A stretch of DNA of 64,000 bases from an uncultured Eubacteriales bacterium (GCA_900319465.1 ONOL01000005.1:1-64000); one strand, 5' to 3'. Shown: positions 8,031 to 26,088, numbered from the stretch's first letter. Program-made: numbers and translations. The notes: generated by a model from the sequence alone, not told the origin.

Positions 8031-8684
8031 CTACTTCTGATAGTTGTGGGCGTCCTGCAGGACCATCTCCTTGACCTTCATCAGGCGCACCTTGGTCGCG
8101 TTTTCATTCTCCGCGAGCTTCATCGTGATGTACTTGATGTTTTTCTCCAGGTCGGGGATCATGACATACTCCAGGGCGTTGACGCGGCGGCGGGTCTTTT
8201 CGATCTCCTCCGCGAGAAGCTGCATGGTCTTCTCCACCTGCGCCAGCTCCAGCATATCCTCGAACACCCGCGCCAGCTCCGCCAGCGCGTCGTCCAGCTC
8301 GCCGGAGGTCTGGGCAAAGCCGTAGGGATAGATCTCGGCCGGATCGCTGTTCTTCGTCGTGAAGCTGTACACCGGGACGTTCACGCTCATGACGTTTTTG
8401 AACTTCATCCCCAGCTCCACGCTCTGCCGCGGGTACAGCAGCGCCTGCTCCAGCATCTCGGGAGACATGATGGCGCTGGCCACCTGCAGGGAGGCGAAGG
8501 CGCCGGTCAGTCCCTTCTCCACGCGAAGGCGGAGCTGTTTATTGCGCTTGACCACGTCCATAAACTGGCGCATCAGCTCATCGCGCTTGTCCTTCAGGAG
8601 CTTGTGGCCGCGGCGGGCGGTCTTGAGACGTCCCTTGAGCTGGTTGAGCACCATTCTGGTCGGGGTTATCGTTGTACTTGCCAA
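8031..8684 (-). CDS. ntpD: V-type ATPase subunit D (central rotor)
   Basis: 217 residues. The opening MASTTITPTRMVLNQLKGRL and the following long basic helices are diagnostic of subunit D, the antiparallel coiled coil that turns inside the A3B3 head and couples it to the membrane ring. It is the last gene of the operon, 36 bases after ntpB and followed at once by a strong terminator. The start has AGGTGAG upstream. Confidence 0.95.
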   Translation of the reverse strand: MASTTITPTRMVLNQLKGRLKTARRGHKLLKDKRDELMRQFMDVVKRNKQLRLRVEKGLTGAFASLQVASAIMSPEMLEQALLYPRQSVELGMKFKNVMSVNVPVYSFTTKNSDPAEIYPYGFAQTSGELDDALAELARVFEDMLELAQVEKTMQLLAEEIEKTRRRVNALEYVMIPDLEKNIKYITMKLAENENATKVRLMKVKEMVLQDAHNYQK

Positions 8685-8720
8685 AAAATCTCACCTCCGT
8701 ATTTGATCTTCACAGGAAGC

Positions 8721-10094
8721 TCAGTTTTCCGGTAAATACTTCTCGATAAACTCCGGCTTGATGCGCTTGAGCTCGCGGCGGGGCAGGATGCTCAGAAGCT
8801 GCCAGCCGATGTCCAGCGTCTCCTGGATCGAGCGGTTGGTGTTGTTGCCCTGGCTGACGTAGACCTTCTCAAACTCTTCGGCAAACTTGGCGAAGAGCTT
8901 GTCGTCATCGCTCAGCGCAGCCTCGCCCAGAATGGTCATGAGCTCCTTGGCGTCCTTGCCGCGGGAATAGGCGGCAAAGAGCTGGTTCATGGTGCCGGCA
9001 TGGTCCTCACGGGTCTTGCCGACGCCGATGCCCTTATCCTTCAGACGGCTCAGGGAAGGCAGCACGTCCACGGGAGGCACGATGCCCTTGCGGTGCAGAT
9101 CGCGGCTCAAGATGATCTGGCCCTCGGTGATGTAGCCGGTCAGGTCGGGGATGGGGTGGGTCTTGTCGTCCTCGGGCATGGTCAGGATCGGGATCATCGT
9201 GATGGAGCCCTTCTTGCCCTGACGGCGGCCGGCGCGCTCGTAGAGCGTGGCCAGGTCGGTGTACAGGTAGCCGGGGTAGCCGCGGCGGCCGGGGACTTCC
9301 TTCTTGGCGGCGGAGACCTCACGCAGCGCTTCGGCGTAGTTGGTGATATCGGTCAGGATGACCAGCACCTGCATGTCCTTCTCAAAGGCCAGGTACTCCG
9401 CGGCGGTCAGCGCCACGCGGGGCGTGGAGATACGCTCGACGGCGGGATCGTTGGCGAGGTTGGAAAAGACGACGGTGCGGTCGATGGCGCCGGTGCGGCG
9501 GAAGTCGTTGATGAAGTACTCGGACTCCTCAAAGGTGATGCCGATGGCGGCAAAGACGACGGCGAAGGTCTCATTGTCGCCCAGCACGCGGGCCTGACGC
9601 GCGATCTGCGCGGCGAGCGCGGCGTGGGGCAGGCCGGAGCCGGAAAAGATGGGCAGCTTCTGGCCGCGAACCAGCGTGTTCAGTCCGTCGATCGTGCTCA
9701 CGCCGGTCTGAATGAACTCGGCGGGGTAGGCGCGGGCGGCGGGGTTCATGGGCAGGCCGTTGATGTCCATATGCGCGTCAGCCAGAATGGCGGGACCGCC
9801 GTCGATGGGCTGGCCCATGCCGTTGAAGACGCGGCCGAGCATATCCTCGGACACGGCGAGCTGCTGGGGGTGGCCCAGGAAGCGCACCTTGCTCTCGGCG
9901 AGGTTGATGCCCTGCGCAGATTCGAACAGCTGCACGACCGCGCGGTTGCCCTCGACCTCAAGCACCTTGCAGCGGCGGGTCTCGCCGCTGGGCAGCTCGA
10001 TCTCGCCCAGCTCGTCGTAGGTGACGCCCTCAACGTTCTCAACGATCATCAGAGGGCTTGCGATCTCTCTTATGGTCTTATACTCTTTGATCAT
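8721..10094 (-). CDS. ntpB: V-type ATPase subunit B (non-catalytic head subunit)
   Basis: 457 residues, full length. Sequence features such as [20 protein letters not shown] (degenerate P-loop without GKT) and [11 protein letters not shown] are those of the regulatory B subunit that alternates with A in the hexameric head. The start codon overlaps the stop of ntpA by four bases (ATGA), indicating translational coupling and equal production of A and B. Confidence 0.97.
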   Translation of the reverse strand: MIKEYKTIREIASPLMIVENVEGVTYDELGEIELPSGETRRCKVLEVEGNRAVVQLFESAQGINLAESKVRFLGHPQQLAVSEDMLGRVFNGMGQPIDGGPAILADAHMDINGLPMNPAARAYPAEFIQTGVSTIDGLNTLVRGQKLPIFSGSGLPHAALAAQIARQARVLGDNETFAVVFAAIGITFEESEYFINDFRRTGAIDRTVVFSNLANDPAVERISTPRVALTAAEYLAFEKDMQVLVILTDITNYAEALREVSAAKKEVPGRRGYPGYLYTDLATLYERAGRRQGKKGSITMIPILTMPEDDKTHPIPDLTGYITEGQIILSRDLHRKGIVPPVDVLPSLSRLKDKGIGVGKTREDHAGTMNQLFAAYSRGKDAKELMTILGEAALSDDDKLFAKFAEEFEKVYVSQGNNTNRSIQETLDIGWQLLSILPRRELKRIKPEFIEKYLPEN

Positions 10095-11860
10095 TCGTCC
10101 TCACCTCCGGCAATGACTTCCTCGATCTCCTTCTTCATCTGCGCGGCAATGGCGTCGTACTCGGCCTTGTAGCTGTCGGCGCCAGCCATCTTGGCGCGGC
10201 CGATCTTCTCGCGCGCGTCGATGGCGAACAGGGCGTTCATGTCGGCGCCCTTCCCCAGCGCGTCGCGGCAGAGCGAGTCGAAGCGGAGCACCAGATCCAT
10301 CAGGGCGAACTGCTTGCCGTAGGAGGAGTAGGCGTCCTCGTCCACGAAGGCGTTCTGCTGCAGAAAGTCCTCGCGGATGCTCTTGGCGGTCTCCATGGTG
10401 AGACGGTCCGCGGGAGAGAGAGCGTCCTGACCGACCAGACGGACGATCTCCTGCAACTCGCTCTCCTCCTGCAGGATGTGCATGGCCTTGGTACGGTTCT
10501 GCATGTAGGCCTCGCCGAACTGCTCGGTGTACCAGGGGGCGAGGGAATCCAGATACAGGGAATAGGAGGTCAGCCAGTTGATGGCCGGGAAGTGGCGGGC
10601 ATAGGCCAGGCTGGAGTCCAGCGCCCAGAAGACCTTGACGATACGCATCGTGGCCTGGGAGACGGGCTCGGAGATATCGCCGCCCGGAGGCGAAACGGCG
10701 CCGATGGCGGTGACGGAGCCGCGGCGCTCGTCGCTGCCGAGGCACTCGACCACGCCGGCGCGCTCGTAGAACTGCGCCAGACGGGAGGCGAGGTAGGCGG
10801 GGTAGCCTTCCTCACCGGGCATCTCTTCCAGACGGCCGGACATCTCGCGCAGAGCCTCGGCCCAGCGGGAGGTGGAGTCGGCCAGAACGGCGACGTCGTA
10901 GCCCATGTCGCGGAAATACTCGGCGATGGTGATGCCGGTGTAAATGGAGGCCTCGCGGGCCGCCACGGGCATATCGGAGGTATTGGCGATCAGAACGGTG
11001 CGCTTCATCAGCGGCTCGCCGTTTCTGGGGTCCTTCAGCTCGGGGAACTCCATCAGAACGTCGGTCATCTCGTTGCCGCGCTCGCCGCAGCCGATGTAGA
11101 TGACGATGTCCACGTCCGACCACTTGGCGAGCTGGTGCTGCACGACGGTCTTGCCGGAGCCGAAGGGGCCGGGGACGGCGGCGGTGCCGCCCTTGGCAAT
11201 GGGGAACATGGTGTCGACGATACGCTGGCCGCTGTTCATGGGACGGGCGGGCACGTACTTGCGCTCATAGGGTCTGGCCACACGGACGGGCCAGCGCTGC
11301 ATCATGGTCAGCTCGTGCTTTTTGCCCTTCTCGTCCTTCACGACGGCGATCACGTCGGTGACCACGTGCTCGCCGCTCTCCACGCTCAGGACCTCGCCGG
11401 CAATGCCGCGGGGCACCATGATCTTGTGGAGGATGGCGCTGGTCTCCTGCACGGTGCCCAGCACATCGCCCGCGATGACCTTGTCGCCGGGCTTGGCGAC
11501 GGGCACGAAGTCCCACTTCTTCGCCCGGTTCAGGGCGGGCACGTCGGTGCCGCGGGTGATGGAATCGCCGGTCAGGGCGCGCATCTCGGGCAGGGGGCGC
11601 TGGATGCCGTCATAGATGTTGTCCAGCATGCCGGGTCCGAGTTCGACGGACATGGGCATCCCGGTGGTGACGACCTCGGCGCCGGGTCCGAGGCCGGAGG
11701 TCTCCTCATAGACCTGGATGGAGGCGCGGTCGCCTGTCATATTCAGGATCTCGCCGATCAGGCGCTGAGAGCCCACGCGCACCACGTCGGAGACGTTGGC
11801 GTCTGCCAGACCCTCGGCCACGACAAGCGGACCGGATACTTTGGTAATTCTTCCGCTCAT
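10091..11860 (-). CDS. ntpA: V-type ATPase catalytic subunit A
   Basis: 589 residues. The P-loop [10 protein letters not shown] is near residue 232, the catalytic GCGERGNEM follows, and the A-subunit-specific bulge domain lies between the N-terminal barrel and the P-loop. AGAAGG is placed before the ATG. It hydrolyses or makes ATP at the A/B interfaces on the cytoplasmic side. Length and motifs indicate a fully active protein. Confidence 0.97.
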   Translation of the reverse strand: MSGRITKVSGPLVVAEGLADANVSDVVRVGSQRLIGEILNMTGDRASIQVYEETSGLGPGAEVVTTGMPMSVELGPGMLDNIYDGIQRPLPEMRALTGDSITRGTDVPALNRAKKWDFVPVAKPGDKVIAGDVLGTVQETSAILHKIMVPRGIAGEVLSVESGEHVVTDVIAVVKDEKGKKHELTMMQRWPVRVARPYERKYVPARPMNSGQRIVDTMFPIAKGGTAAVPGPFGSGKTVVQHQLAKWSDVDIVIYIGCGERGNEMTDVLMEFPELKDPRNGEPLMKRTVLIANTSDMPVAAREASIYTGITIAEYFRDMGYDVAVLADSTSRWAEALREMSGRLEEMPGEEGYPAYLASRLAQFYERAGVVECLGSDERRGSVTAIGAVSPPGGDISEPVSQATMRIVKVFWALDSSLAYARHFPAINWLTSYSLYLDSLAPWYTEQFGEAYMQNRTKAMHILQEESELQEIVRLVGQDALSPADRLTMETAKSIREDFLQQNAFVDEDAYSSYGKQFALMDLVLRFDSLCRDALGKGADMNALFAIDAREKIGRAKMAGADSYKAEYDAIAAQMKKEIEEVIAGGEDE

Positions 11861-11879
11861 TTACATACCTTCTTTCGTC

Positions 11880-12200
11880 TTAGTCGCCAAGAATATTGGT
11901 GCCGACGGCGCGCTCGACGGCTGCTTTCAGCGCCGACTGGCCGAGGCCGATGGAGCCCTCGCGGCCGGGGATCAGGATGATGGCCGGGGTGGGACTGTCC
12001 TTGTATTTGTCGATCTCCGCGGAGAGCTGCTGGGCCAGGCCCTCTTCGATGTAGAGAATGGCGTAGTCCTCGCTCTCGCGGGTGAGGCGGCGCAGCGCCT
12101 CCCGCGCCTCCTGCGCGTTGGCCGCGGGGCAGGTCTCCAGCCCGAGGGCCTTGAAGCCCATAACGGTCTCGCGGGCTCCTATTACTGCTATCTTAAGCAT
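11880..12200 (-). CDS. ntpG: V-type ATPase subunit F (NtpG)
   Basis: 106 residues from the ATG at 12200; an in-frame GTG at 12209 would add three residues. MLKIAVIGARETVMGFKALG and the SEDYAILYIEEGLAQQL stretch are the compact alpha/beta fold of subunit F, which binds the D rotor. The start overlaps the end of ntpC by 8 bases. The gene position (C-F-A-B-D) is the standard one. Confidence 0.93.
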   Translation of the reverse strand: MLKIAVIGARETVMGFKALGLETCPAANAQEAREALRRLTRESEDYAILYIEEGLAQQLSAEIDKYKDSPTPAIILIPGREGSIGLGQSALKAAVERAVGTNILGD

Positions 12201-13185
12201 ACAGATCACGCAGCCTTTCCCGGATCACGTTCGGCGCGATGCCCGCGAGTCTCCCCGTCAGAATCATACGCACCGCGGTGATCTCGTTCTCCACGGCCGC
12301 GAGGTAGGCGACCGCCGGCTCTTCGCCGTAGCCCACCAGCTTGGCCTCGCCCAGATAGCCGTTCACGGCGTTGTCGCAGGCAAGCTCAAAGGCGGTCAGG
12401 CTTCCGCCCTCCACGGCGGCGGCGCCGAGCGCCGCGGCGTTGGCAAGGCGCGAGCTCTGGAAGAGCGCCGTGAGTCCTTCCCCGCTGCCGGCTTCCGCCA
12501 CGCGCTGGGGGCTTACGGAGCCGCCGGACACCAGCGCCTCCAGAAGATATCCGCTGTCCTTGCCCATGCGCATCGTGCGCACGGCGGAGCGGAGGTTGGT
12601 GCTGTCGGCCAGAACGGCCGCGTAGCCGCGCAGAAAATCGCTGTCCATTTCATCCGCCAGCGCTTTAAACTCGGCGAAATACGCCTTGTCGAGACAGAAA
12701 TCGGCGAGCTGCGGGTTGGCGGTACGGGCGAGGATGCTCGCGGCCTCCTGCGCAGCGGCGGCGAGCGCCTTCGGCAGATCCTGATAGGCGCCTTCGCGCA
12801 GGGCGTTCACCAGCGTATCCGGCTTTACCCGCCCGGAGGCGGAGAGCAGGCCGCTCTCGCTGAGTCCCTGGGCGTCCGCCTTGAGGATCACCTTGGCGTT
12901 GTGATAGTCGTACTTGATGCGGAAAAAGTCCACGAGCGCCTTTTCGGGCACCATGGTCTCCAGCTCCTTGAAGATCGCCGCGCGGCGGTCGGCAAGGACG
13001 CTTTCGATCTCTCCGGCCTTTTTCTGCGACAGGTCCTCATAACCGCAGTCGGTCAGAAGCTTGGCGCACTCCTCAAAGGAAGGCGCGTCGAGCATACGCT
13101 CGGCCTTGTCTCGCGAGAGCATCCCGGGCTCTCTGGCCCGGAGCATGGCGGAGAGGAAGAGATATGCTTCTTTCTTCGTTGCCAA
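12193..13185 (-). CDS. ntpC: V-type ATPase subunit C (rotor-to-ring adaptor)
   Basis: 330 residues, mostly helical, typical length for the NtpC/AtpC subunit that caps the K ring and accepts the D-F shaft. GAGGGAAAC lies before the start MATKKEAYLFLSAMLRAREP. Identification rests on this N-terminus, helical pattern, length and position between E and F. Confidence 0.92.
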   Translation of the reverse strand: MATKKEAYLFLSAMLRAREPGMLSRDKAERMLDAPSFEECAKLLTDCGYEDLSQKKAGEIESVLADRRAAIFKELETMVPEKALVDFFRIKYDYHNAKVILKADAQGLSESGLLSASGRVKPDTLVNALREGAYQDLPKALAAAAQEAASILARTANPQLADFCLDKAYFAEFKALADEMDSDFLRGYAAVLADSTNLRSAVRTMRMGKDSGYLLEALVSGGSVSPQRVAEAGSGEGLTALFQSSRLANAAALGAAAVEGGSLTAFELACDNAVNGYLGEAKLVGYGEEPAVAYLAAVENEITAVRMILTGRLAGIAPNVIRERLRDLYA

Positions 13186-13212
13186 ATTCGTTTCCCTCCT
13201 TTGATCGAGGGC

Positions 13213-13800
13213 TTAGCCAAAGAGAAGGCCTGCGATCTCGGCAGACATGTCTCCCCGCGCGAGCTCCACCAGAAGCTCGGCGGTGCAGTTGGCCTCCACG
13301 TTGCCGCGCCGCAGGATCAGGCCGCCGGCAAAATCGCCGGCGTCGTCGGCCAGCGTCAGCTTCCCGCCGGGAATCTTCGCGTTGGCGGCGGCGACGACCT
13401 TCGCCCCAACAGCCGTGCGGTCACGGGCGTTGAGGACGATCTCCTCGTCGCCGCTGACCGCGGCCTTGACCGCGAGACGCGCGAGGAAGGCGACGTACTG
13501 CTTCTCGGGCAGGGCCACGAGCGCCTGCAGCGCCTTGTCGAAGGACTGCGCGACCATTTCCTGCTTGACGGCGAGGACAGCCTTGCGCGCCTCCATCTGG
13601 TCGATGCGGACGCGGCTGTCCACCTCGTCCTGGCAGGCCTTCACGCCGGCGCGGATCCGATCGGAATAGCATGCCGCCGCCTGCTTGTCAAAGCCCGTCT
13701 TGATCTCGGCGCACTGCAGCTCAGCCTGAGCGAGGATCGCGTCCACCTGGGCCTTCGCGTCAGCCTGGATATGCGCGATTATTTTTTCAGTGCCTTTCAT
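13213..13800 (-). CDS. ntpE: V-type ATPase subunit E (peripheral stalk)
   Basis: 195 residues. The N-terminal half is a long charged helix (MKGTEKIIAHIQADAKAQVD...) that pairs with the G/NtpF subunit, and the C-terminal half is the globular domain that holds the A/B head. Length and gene order are normal. Confidence 0.92.
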   Translation of the reverse strand: MKGTEKIIAHIQADAKAQVDAILAQAELQCAEIKTGFDKQAAACYSDRIRAGVKACQDEVDSRVRIDQMEARKAVLAVKQEMVAQSFDKALQALVALPEKQYVAFLARLAVKAAVSGDEEIVLNARDRTAVGAKVVAAANAKIPGGKLTLADDAGDFAGGLILRRGNVEANCTAELLVELARGDMSAEIAGLLFG

Positions 13801-13822
13801 AGCTGCTCCTATCTCAGCTCGA

Positions 13823-14317
<495 letters not shown>

Positions 14318-14351
14318 CTAATGTTTGACTTTTTATAGTTTGACAATAGAC

Positions 14352-16343
14352 TTATTGTTCTTCTGTCTGAAGATACCGGGAACGGATGCGCAGGGGCTGG
14401 AAGGGACGGCCGCCGTCCTCATAGAACTTGCCGAAGTACTCCAGGCACTGCAGACGCAAATCGTGCACGAAGCAGCCCAGCAGGTTCAGCGCGAAGTTCA
14501 GCGCATGGCCGACCAGGAAGATCACGATAAAGACGATCAGGCTGAATACCGTGACGCCCTTTGCGGAGGGGATCGCGGCGATGGAGTTGAAGACCTGACC
14601 GACCACGCTGCCGGCCAGCATCAGCGCCATGATACGCGAGTAGCTGAGCACGTCGCCAAACCAGCCGGTGAGCGTATTGTACAAAACGCCGATTGCCGCC
14701 GTGACCTTGCCGAAGCCTTTCGCGCCGCGGCCTGCCCCGAAGAGGAGCATCAGGCCGCCCACGATCAGGATCGCGAGGGCGAGGTTGTGGAGCATGGGAA
14801 GGGCCACGATGTGCAGCATATCCAGCACGAGCAGGATGCCGCCGACCAGGATCACCCACAGGGAACCTTCCTCGAAAATCGCCCCGACGAGGTTGCCCTT
14901 GCGCTTCTTCTGGATGAAGCTGACCACCATACCGGTGTTGAGCTGGATCACGCCGAGCACCATCGCGCCGTAGAGCACCGGCTCCGCGCCGCCTTCCGCC
15001 AGGGGATTGAACAGATAGGGCAGGCCCTTCCAGGTGCTGGCGGGGTTGAACATATGTACGAGCTGATACGGCAGGTCGCCAAAGAGTCCGCCGGTCAGCG
15101 CGCCCATGATAAAGGTCGAGATGCCGCAGTAGAGCAGAAGCTGGCAGAAGGACAGGGAGCCCTCGCGGGGCTTGATCGCCTTCATCGCCACGAGCGCCGC
15201 CACGATCATCAGAATGCCGTAGCCCATGTCCGCCATCATCAGGCCGTAAAACAGGATGAAGAAGGGCGCCATCAGCGGGTTCGGGTCCACCGAGCCGTAG
15301 GCCGGCAGGCTGTACATATTGGTGACCATATTCAGGGCATTGGTAATCTGGTTGTTTTTGAGCTTCACCGGGACCTCGGGGTACTCGTCCTCCTCCGGAT
15401 CGCGCAGCTCCCAGGCGCAGTCGAAGCGCTCGAATACCTTTTCCAGCTCTTCTTCCCGCTCTTCGGGCATCCAGCCCTCAAGCACCAGCGTGCTCTCGGT
15501 GCCGACGATCCGCTCCTCCGCCTCGGCCATGGCGACGCGGGTGGCAAGCTTGTCGCTCGCGAGCTTCAGTTCGTCCCGATGGACATTTTCGGCCTTGAGC
15601 TCCTCGATCAGCGCCGCCTTTTCCTCTGCGAGCGCTTTCAGGCTCTCCTCCGCCGCCGCGGCGGCCTGTTTCGGGGTCCCACTCAGCCCGCCGAGCGCGG
15701 CCGCGGTAAAGCCAAAGCCGCGCAGCGCCTCCTGTGCCGCGGGAAGCTGCTCCCGCATACACAGCAGCGCCAGGTAACGCGCGTTCTTGTCCTCGCTGAC
15801 CGGGAACAGCTCCGCCTCGTCCGCCGCTTCGCTCAGCGCGGACACCACGGCGGAGCGGCTCACCTTCGCGGGGATCGCGCCAAGCACCAGCTCGGTGCGC
15901 TCCGTTCCGGCCGACTCCAGCGGCAGATCCAGCTCCATCCAGGGCTCCAGAGACTCGATCACACCGCGAAGCCGCGCTTCCTCCGCCGCGATGCGGCGGA
16001 TCTGCTCATGCTTGTCCGCAATGGCCTGCGCGACGCTCAGCGCCTCGTCGACGCCGTCGTCCTCCAGAAAAATCTCACCCGCGAGCTCCGGCTTTGCCGA
16101 GAGCAGCCTGCTCTTCACCGGGACGTACTGCCCCAGCAGCTCCAGCGCATGGTCAAGCGACGCCTGCCGGGTGCGTACAGCCATCAGGCCGCTGCTCTCC
16201 GGGCGCAGGCTCTCGGTCTGACGCAGCTCCTCCCCGGTCTCGGTGATCTCCACGCAGCCGAGCTTTGCCAGCTCGCGCAGGAGCGCATCCTTCCGGGAAC
16301 GAACGGCCATCAGCCGAAGCCGTTTCATTCGTAAAATGGCCAT
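14352..16343 (-). CDS. ntpI: V-type ATPase subunit I (membrane stator)
   Basis: 663 residues. The first half is cytoplasmic and coiled-coil rich and contacts the peripheral stalks; the second half has 7-8 membrane helices including PLMAPFFILFYGLMMADMGY and DVLSYSRIMAL, which build the ion half-channels next to the K ring. Full length. It starts two bases after the stop codon of the preceding stalk gene, so translation is probably coupled. Confidence 0.95.
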   Translation of the reverse strand: MAILRMKRLRLMAVRSRKDALLRELAKLGCVEITETGEELRQTESLRPESSGLMAVRTRQASLDHALELLGQYVPVKSRLLSAKPELAGEIFLEDDGVDEALSVAQAIADKHEQIRRIAAEEARLRGVIESLEPWMELDLPLESAGTERTELVLGAIPAKVSRSAVVSALSEAADEAELFPVSEDKNARYLALLCMREQLPAAQEALRGFGFTAAALGGLSGTPKQAAAAAEESLKALAEEKAALIEELKAENVHRDELKLASDKLATRVAMAEAEERIVGTESTLVLEGWMPEEREEELEKVFERFDCAWELRDPEEDEYPEVPVKLKNNQITNALNMVTNMYSLPAYGSVDPNPLMAPFFILFYGLMMADMGYGILMIVAALVAMKAIKPREGSLSFCQLLLYCGISTFIMGALTGGLFGDLPYQLVHMFNPASTWKGLPYLFNPLAEGGAEPVLYGAMVLGVIQLNTGMVVSFIQKKRKGNLVGAIFEEGSLWVILVGGILLVLDMLHIVALPMLHNLALAILIVGGLMLLFGAGRGAKGFGKVTAAIGVLYNTLTGWFGDVLSYSRIMALMLAGSVVGQVFNSIAAIPSAKGVTVFSLIVFIVIFLVGHALNFALNLLGCFVHDLRLQCLEYFGKFYEDGGRPFQPLRIRSRYLQTEEQ

Positions 16344-16344
16344 G

Positions 16345-16659
16345 TCAGTTGTTCACTATCCTTTCCACAATGAGCGCCGCGGCCCCGGCGAGCTTTTCTT
16401 CCGCCTGCGCGCGGAGCGCCGCTTTCCGGCCCTCCAGCACCTCCGCCTGCTCTCCTGCTTCGCTTTGGTATTTCTCCTCCGCCTTCCGCTTCAGCTCGCG
16501 CAGCTCGGCGTCCGCCTTCGCAGCAGCGGCTTCCACCGCCGCACGCCCCGCCGCGTCCGCTTCCGCAAGGCGCTGCCGGGCTTTGACTTCCGCCGCCTGC
16601 ACGGCCGCTTTGGCCTCATTCTCCGCAGCGGTAACGCTGGCAATTGCTTCCAATGACAT
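16345..16659 (-). CDS. ntpF: V-type ATPase peripheral-stalk subunit G/H (NtpF-like)
   Basis: 104 residues from the ATG at 16659, with AGGAGG 7 bases upstream. Almost entirely a charged alanine-rich coiled coil (many KA, EA repeats), the character of the stalk subunit that pairs with E. It opens the operon, matching the Enterococcus order F-I-K-E-C-G-A-B-D. Sequence is low-complexity, so the assignment depends on position. Confidence 0.85.
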   Translation of the reverse strand: MSLEAIASVTAAENEAKAAVQAAEVKARQRLAEADAAGRAAVEAAAAKADAELRELKRKAEEKYQSEAGEQAEVLEGRKAALRAQAEEKLAGAAALIVERIVNN

Positions 16660-16742
16660 GGACACACCTCCTCTTCCTTGAATTCTCAGGATCCTTCGAT
16701 CCCGCTGTCAAATACAGTATGGAATTGGTCTTTAATATAGCT

Positions 16743-16771
16743 ATCATACCGCACATACGCTTCCGTTTCAA
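16743..16771 (-). promoter_or_regulatory. Proximal promoter of the V-ATPase operon
   Basis: Minus strand TTGAAA (16771-16766), 17 bases, TATGAT (16748-16743), about 80 bases before the first gene. Confidence 0.7.
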
Positions 16772-16830
16772 GTTTAATGTGCCCGGAAGGCCGACGAAAT
16801 CGCGAGGATGCGGCGATTTTGTTATCTTGC

Positions 16831-16860
16831 ATTATACTCTAATCGTTAAGAATCTGTCAA
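16831..16860 (-). promoter_or_regulatory. Distal promoter of the V-ATPase operon
   Basis: Minus strand TTGACA (16860-16855), 18 bases, TATAAT (16836-16831). Two tandem promoters about 88 bases apart serve the operon. The rest of the 380-base gap between ntpF and the XRE gene shows no other gene. Confidence 0.8.
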
Positions 16861-17039
16861 TTCTTTCCCGACAGGATCCTTCATATTTTCTGCAAAGGGC
16901 TTTCCATATCTTTTTTATATGATACGAGATCCCCTCCCCCGCTCAACCGCCGGTTGGAAAAATGCGAGAGCGCGTCGCTTTCCTTTTTCCGCTCTTCGTG
17001 GTACATTGGAAGCACGGTACCGAGAAAGGATGAGAATAC

Positions 17040-18071
17040 ATGGAGATCGGCAGCAAGATCCGAAGCCTGCGGCAGCGCAAGGGCGTCACGCAGGAGACGC
17101 TGGCCGGCGCGCTGGGCGTCAGCGCACAGGCTGTGAGCAAGTGGGAGACGGGACAGACCGCGCCGGATATCCAGCTTCTGCCGGAGCTGGCAGTCTTTTT
17201 CGGCGTGACGATTGACGAGCTGTTCTCCCTCGCGGACGACAAGGAATACGACCGCATCCAGAACATGCTCTGGGACGAGCGCGACATCCGCCAGGAGGAG
17301 GCCGAACGGGCGGAACGCTGGCTGACGGGAAAGATCCGGGAGGGCTACCGGGAAGCGGACTGCTGGGAGCTTCTGGCCAACCTCTACAACCTGCGCGCCG
17401 ACCGCTTCCGGGAAAAAGCGGCCGAATTCGCCCAGGCCGCGCTGAAAGCCGCGCCCGACCACCGCGGCGCGTACGCCGAGCTCAACACCGCCATGGGCGG
17501 CTACGTTCCGGATTGGTACGTACGCAACCACCACCGGCTCATCGACCTGCTCAAAGCACACCTCAGCGAGCACCCGGAAAGCTGGCGCGGATGGATGTGG
17601 CTGATGGACAATCTCATGGCGGACTACCGCTTCGATGAGGCGCGTGAAGCGCTGAAGATGCTCGCCAGAGCCGACGACACTCGGCGCACGCCGCTGTACG
17701 CGGGCTATCTCGAGTGGTATTCCGGCAACCGGGAAAAGGCCTGGGAAATCTGGCGGGCGATGGAGCGCCGTTTTGCCGACGACTGGATGGTGAGCCTGAG
17801 TCTCGGAGATGTGAAGGCCATGGAGGGAAGCTATGACGAGGCGGCGGCCTATTTCCGGCGCGCCGTCGAGATCCAGCAGCGGCCGCGCTTTACCGACGGC
17901 TGCATCTCCCTCGCCCACGTGCGTGAGCTTCAGCATCGCTACGCGGAAGCCATCGAGGCGCTGGCGTGGCAGCTTCGCATCACCGACGAGGATTACGATT
18001 GCCGCAGCGGCGAGACCGTGGACCAGATCCACCGGGAGATCCGCCGCCTTCAGGCGTTGGCGGAAGGATAA
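17040..18071 (+). CDS. XRE-family regulator with C-terminal TPR-like repeats
   Basis: 343 residues. Residues 1-65 are a helix-turn-helix of the Cro/CI type (IRSLRQRKGVTQETLAGALG, VSAQAVSKWETG). The remaining 270 residues are helical repeats with TPR-like spacing. In Firmicutes this build is common among peptide- or protein-sensing regulators, but no peptide partner gene is adjacent. Its target could be the divergent V-ATPase operon or distant genes; nothing in the sequence decides this. No strong promoter was recognised upstream. Confidence 0.85.
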   Translation: MEIGSKIRSLRQRKGVTQETLAGALGVSAQAVSKWETGQTAPDIQLLPELAVFFGVTIDELFSLADDKEYDRIQNMLWDERDIRQEEAERAERWLTGKIREGYREADCWELLANLYNLRADRFREKAAEFAQAALKAAPDHRGAYAELNTAMGGYVPDWYVRNHHRLIDLLKAHLSEHPESWRGWMWLMDNLMADYRFDEAREALKMLARADDTRRTPLYAGYLEWYSGNREKAWEIWRAMERRFADDWMVSLSLGDVKAMEGSYDEAAAYFRRAVEIQQRPRFTDGCISLAHVRELQHRYAEAIEALAWQLRITDEDYDCRSGETVDQIHREIRRLQALAEG

Positions 18072-18110
18072 AAAACCAGCGGGTTTGCACCGTGAGCGTG
18101 CAGACCCGCT
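18071..18110. terminator. Terminator between XRE and Rrf2 genes
   Basis: A 13-base stem with one G-U pair (18078-18090 with 18098-18110). The run of five A at 18071-18075 gives a good U-tract for the minus-strand Rrf2 gene; the plus-strand T-run is weak (CTTTG). Confidence 0.75.
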
Positions 18111-18120
18111 TTGTCATGAT

Positions 18121-18549
18121 TCAGATGATGTAGTCGAAGCTGTTGGGCTCCCTGCGTATCAGATCCTGCACGGTAAAGCCCGCGAGATAGTTGCTGACGA
18201 CCCGGTTAAGCCCCTCCCAGAGCGGAAGCGTGCGGCAGGCAGAGGAGCGCGGGCAGGGCTTCGCGCCCGCTTCGAGGCAGGCCACCGGCGCAAGCGAGTC
18301 TTCCATCCGCTCCAGCACCTCCAGAACGCCGATCCGCTCCGGCGCGCGGTCGAGCCGGTAGCCGCCGCCCTTGCCGCGAACTCCGTCCAGAATGCCGGCT
18401 TTGACCAGCTGCTTGACGATGCTCTCCAGATATTTTTCCGAGATTTCCTGCCTTCCCGCGATCTCCTTGAGCGTGACGTATCTTTCCCCCTGGTTCTCGG
18501 CCAGGTCGACCAGAACGCGCAGCGCGTAGCGGCCTCTTGTTGAAATCAT
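18121..18549 (-). CDS. Rrf2-family regulator with three cysteines (IscR-like)
   Basis: 142 residues. The winged helix starts MISTRGRYALRVLVDLAENQ and contains the KYLESIVKQLVKAG recognition region. C91, C99 and C105 lie where IscR-type members bind an Fe-S cluster, though the spacing here is C-x7-C-x5-C, not the C-x5-C-x5-C of E. coli IscR. It probably senses Fe-S or redox state. No isc/suf genes are in the window. Its own promoter is overlapped by an inverted repeat, suggesting autoregulation. Confidence 0.88.
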   Translation of the reverse strand: MISTRGRYALRVLVDLAENQGERYVTLKEIAGRQEISEKYLESIVKQLVKAGILDGVRGKGGGYRLDRAPERIGVLEVLERMEDSLAPVACLEAGAKPCPRSSACRTLPLWEGLNRVVSNYLAGFTVQDLIRREPNSFDYII

Positions 18550-18580
18550 GGATTTGCCTCCGTTTTCTGTTCCTTTATTA

Positions 18581-18614
18581 AACCTATTATACTCTGATCT
18601 TAGTAGGTTTTCAA
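18581..18614 (-). promoter_or_regulatory. Promoter and putative operator of the Rrf2 gene
   Basis: Minus strand TTGAAA (18614-18609), 17 bases, TATAAT (18591-18586). AACCTA (18581-18586) and TAGGTT (18604-18609) form an inverted repeat that brackets the core promoter, as expected for self-repression. Confidence 0.7.
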
Positions 18615-18640
18615 GCGGTCACGGAGAAATTCGTCGGAAA

Positions 18641-18682
18641 GGAAAGTAGCCGGGAGAGGCGCGCCTCTCCCGGCTTTCCTTT
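18641..18682 (-). terminator. Terminator of rpoB-rpoC
   Basis: Perfect stem GCCGGGAGAGG (18649-18659) with 18664-18674, loop CGCG, flanked by GGAAAG/CTTTCC complementary arms; the minus strand continues with CTTTCCTTT. Confidence 0.75.
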
Positions 18683-18706
18683 GGATGGGTTGACTTGTAG
18701 GCGGGA

Positions 18707-26088
<7,382 letters not shown>

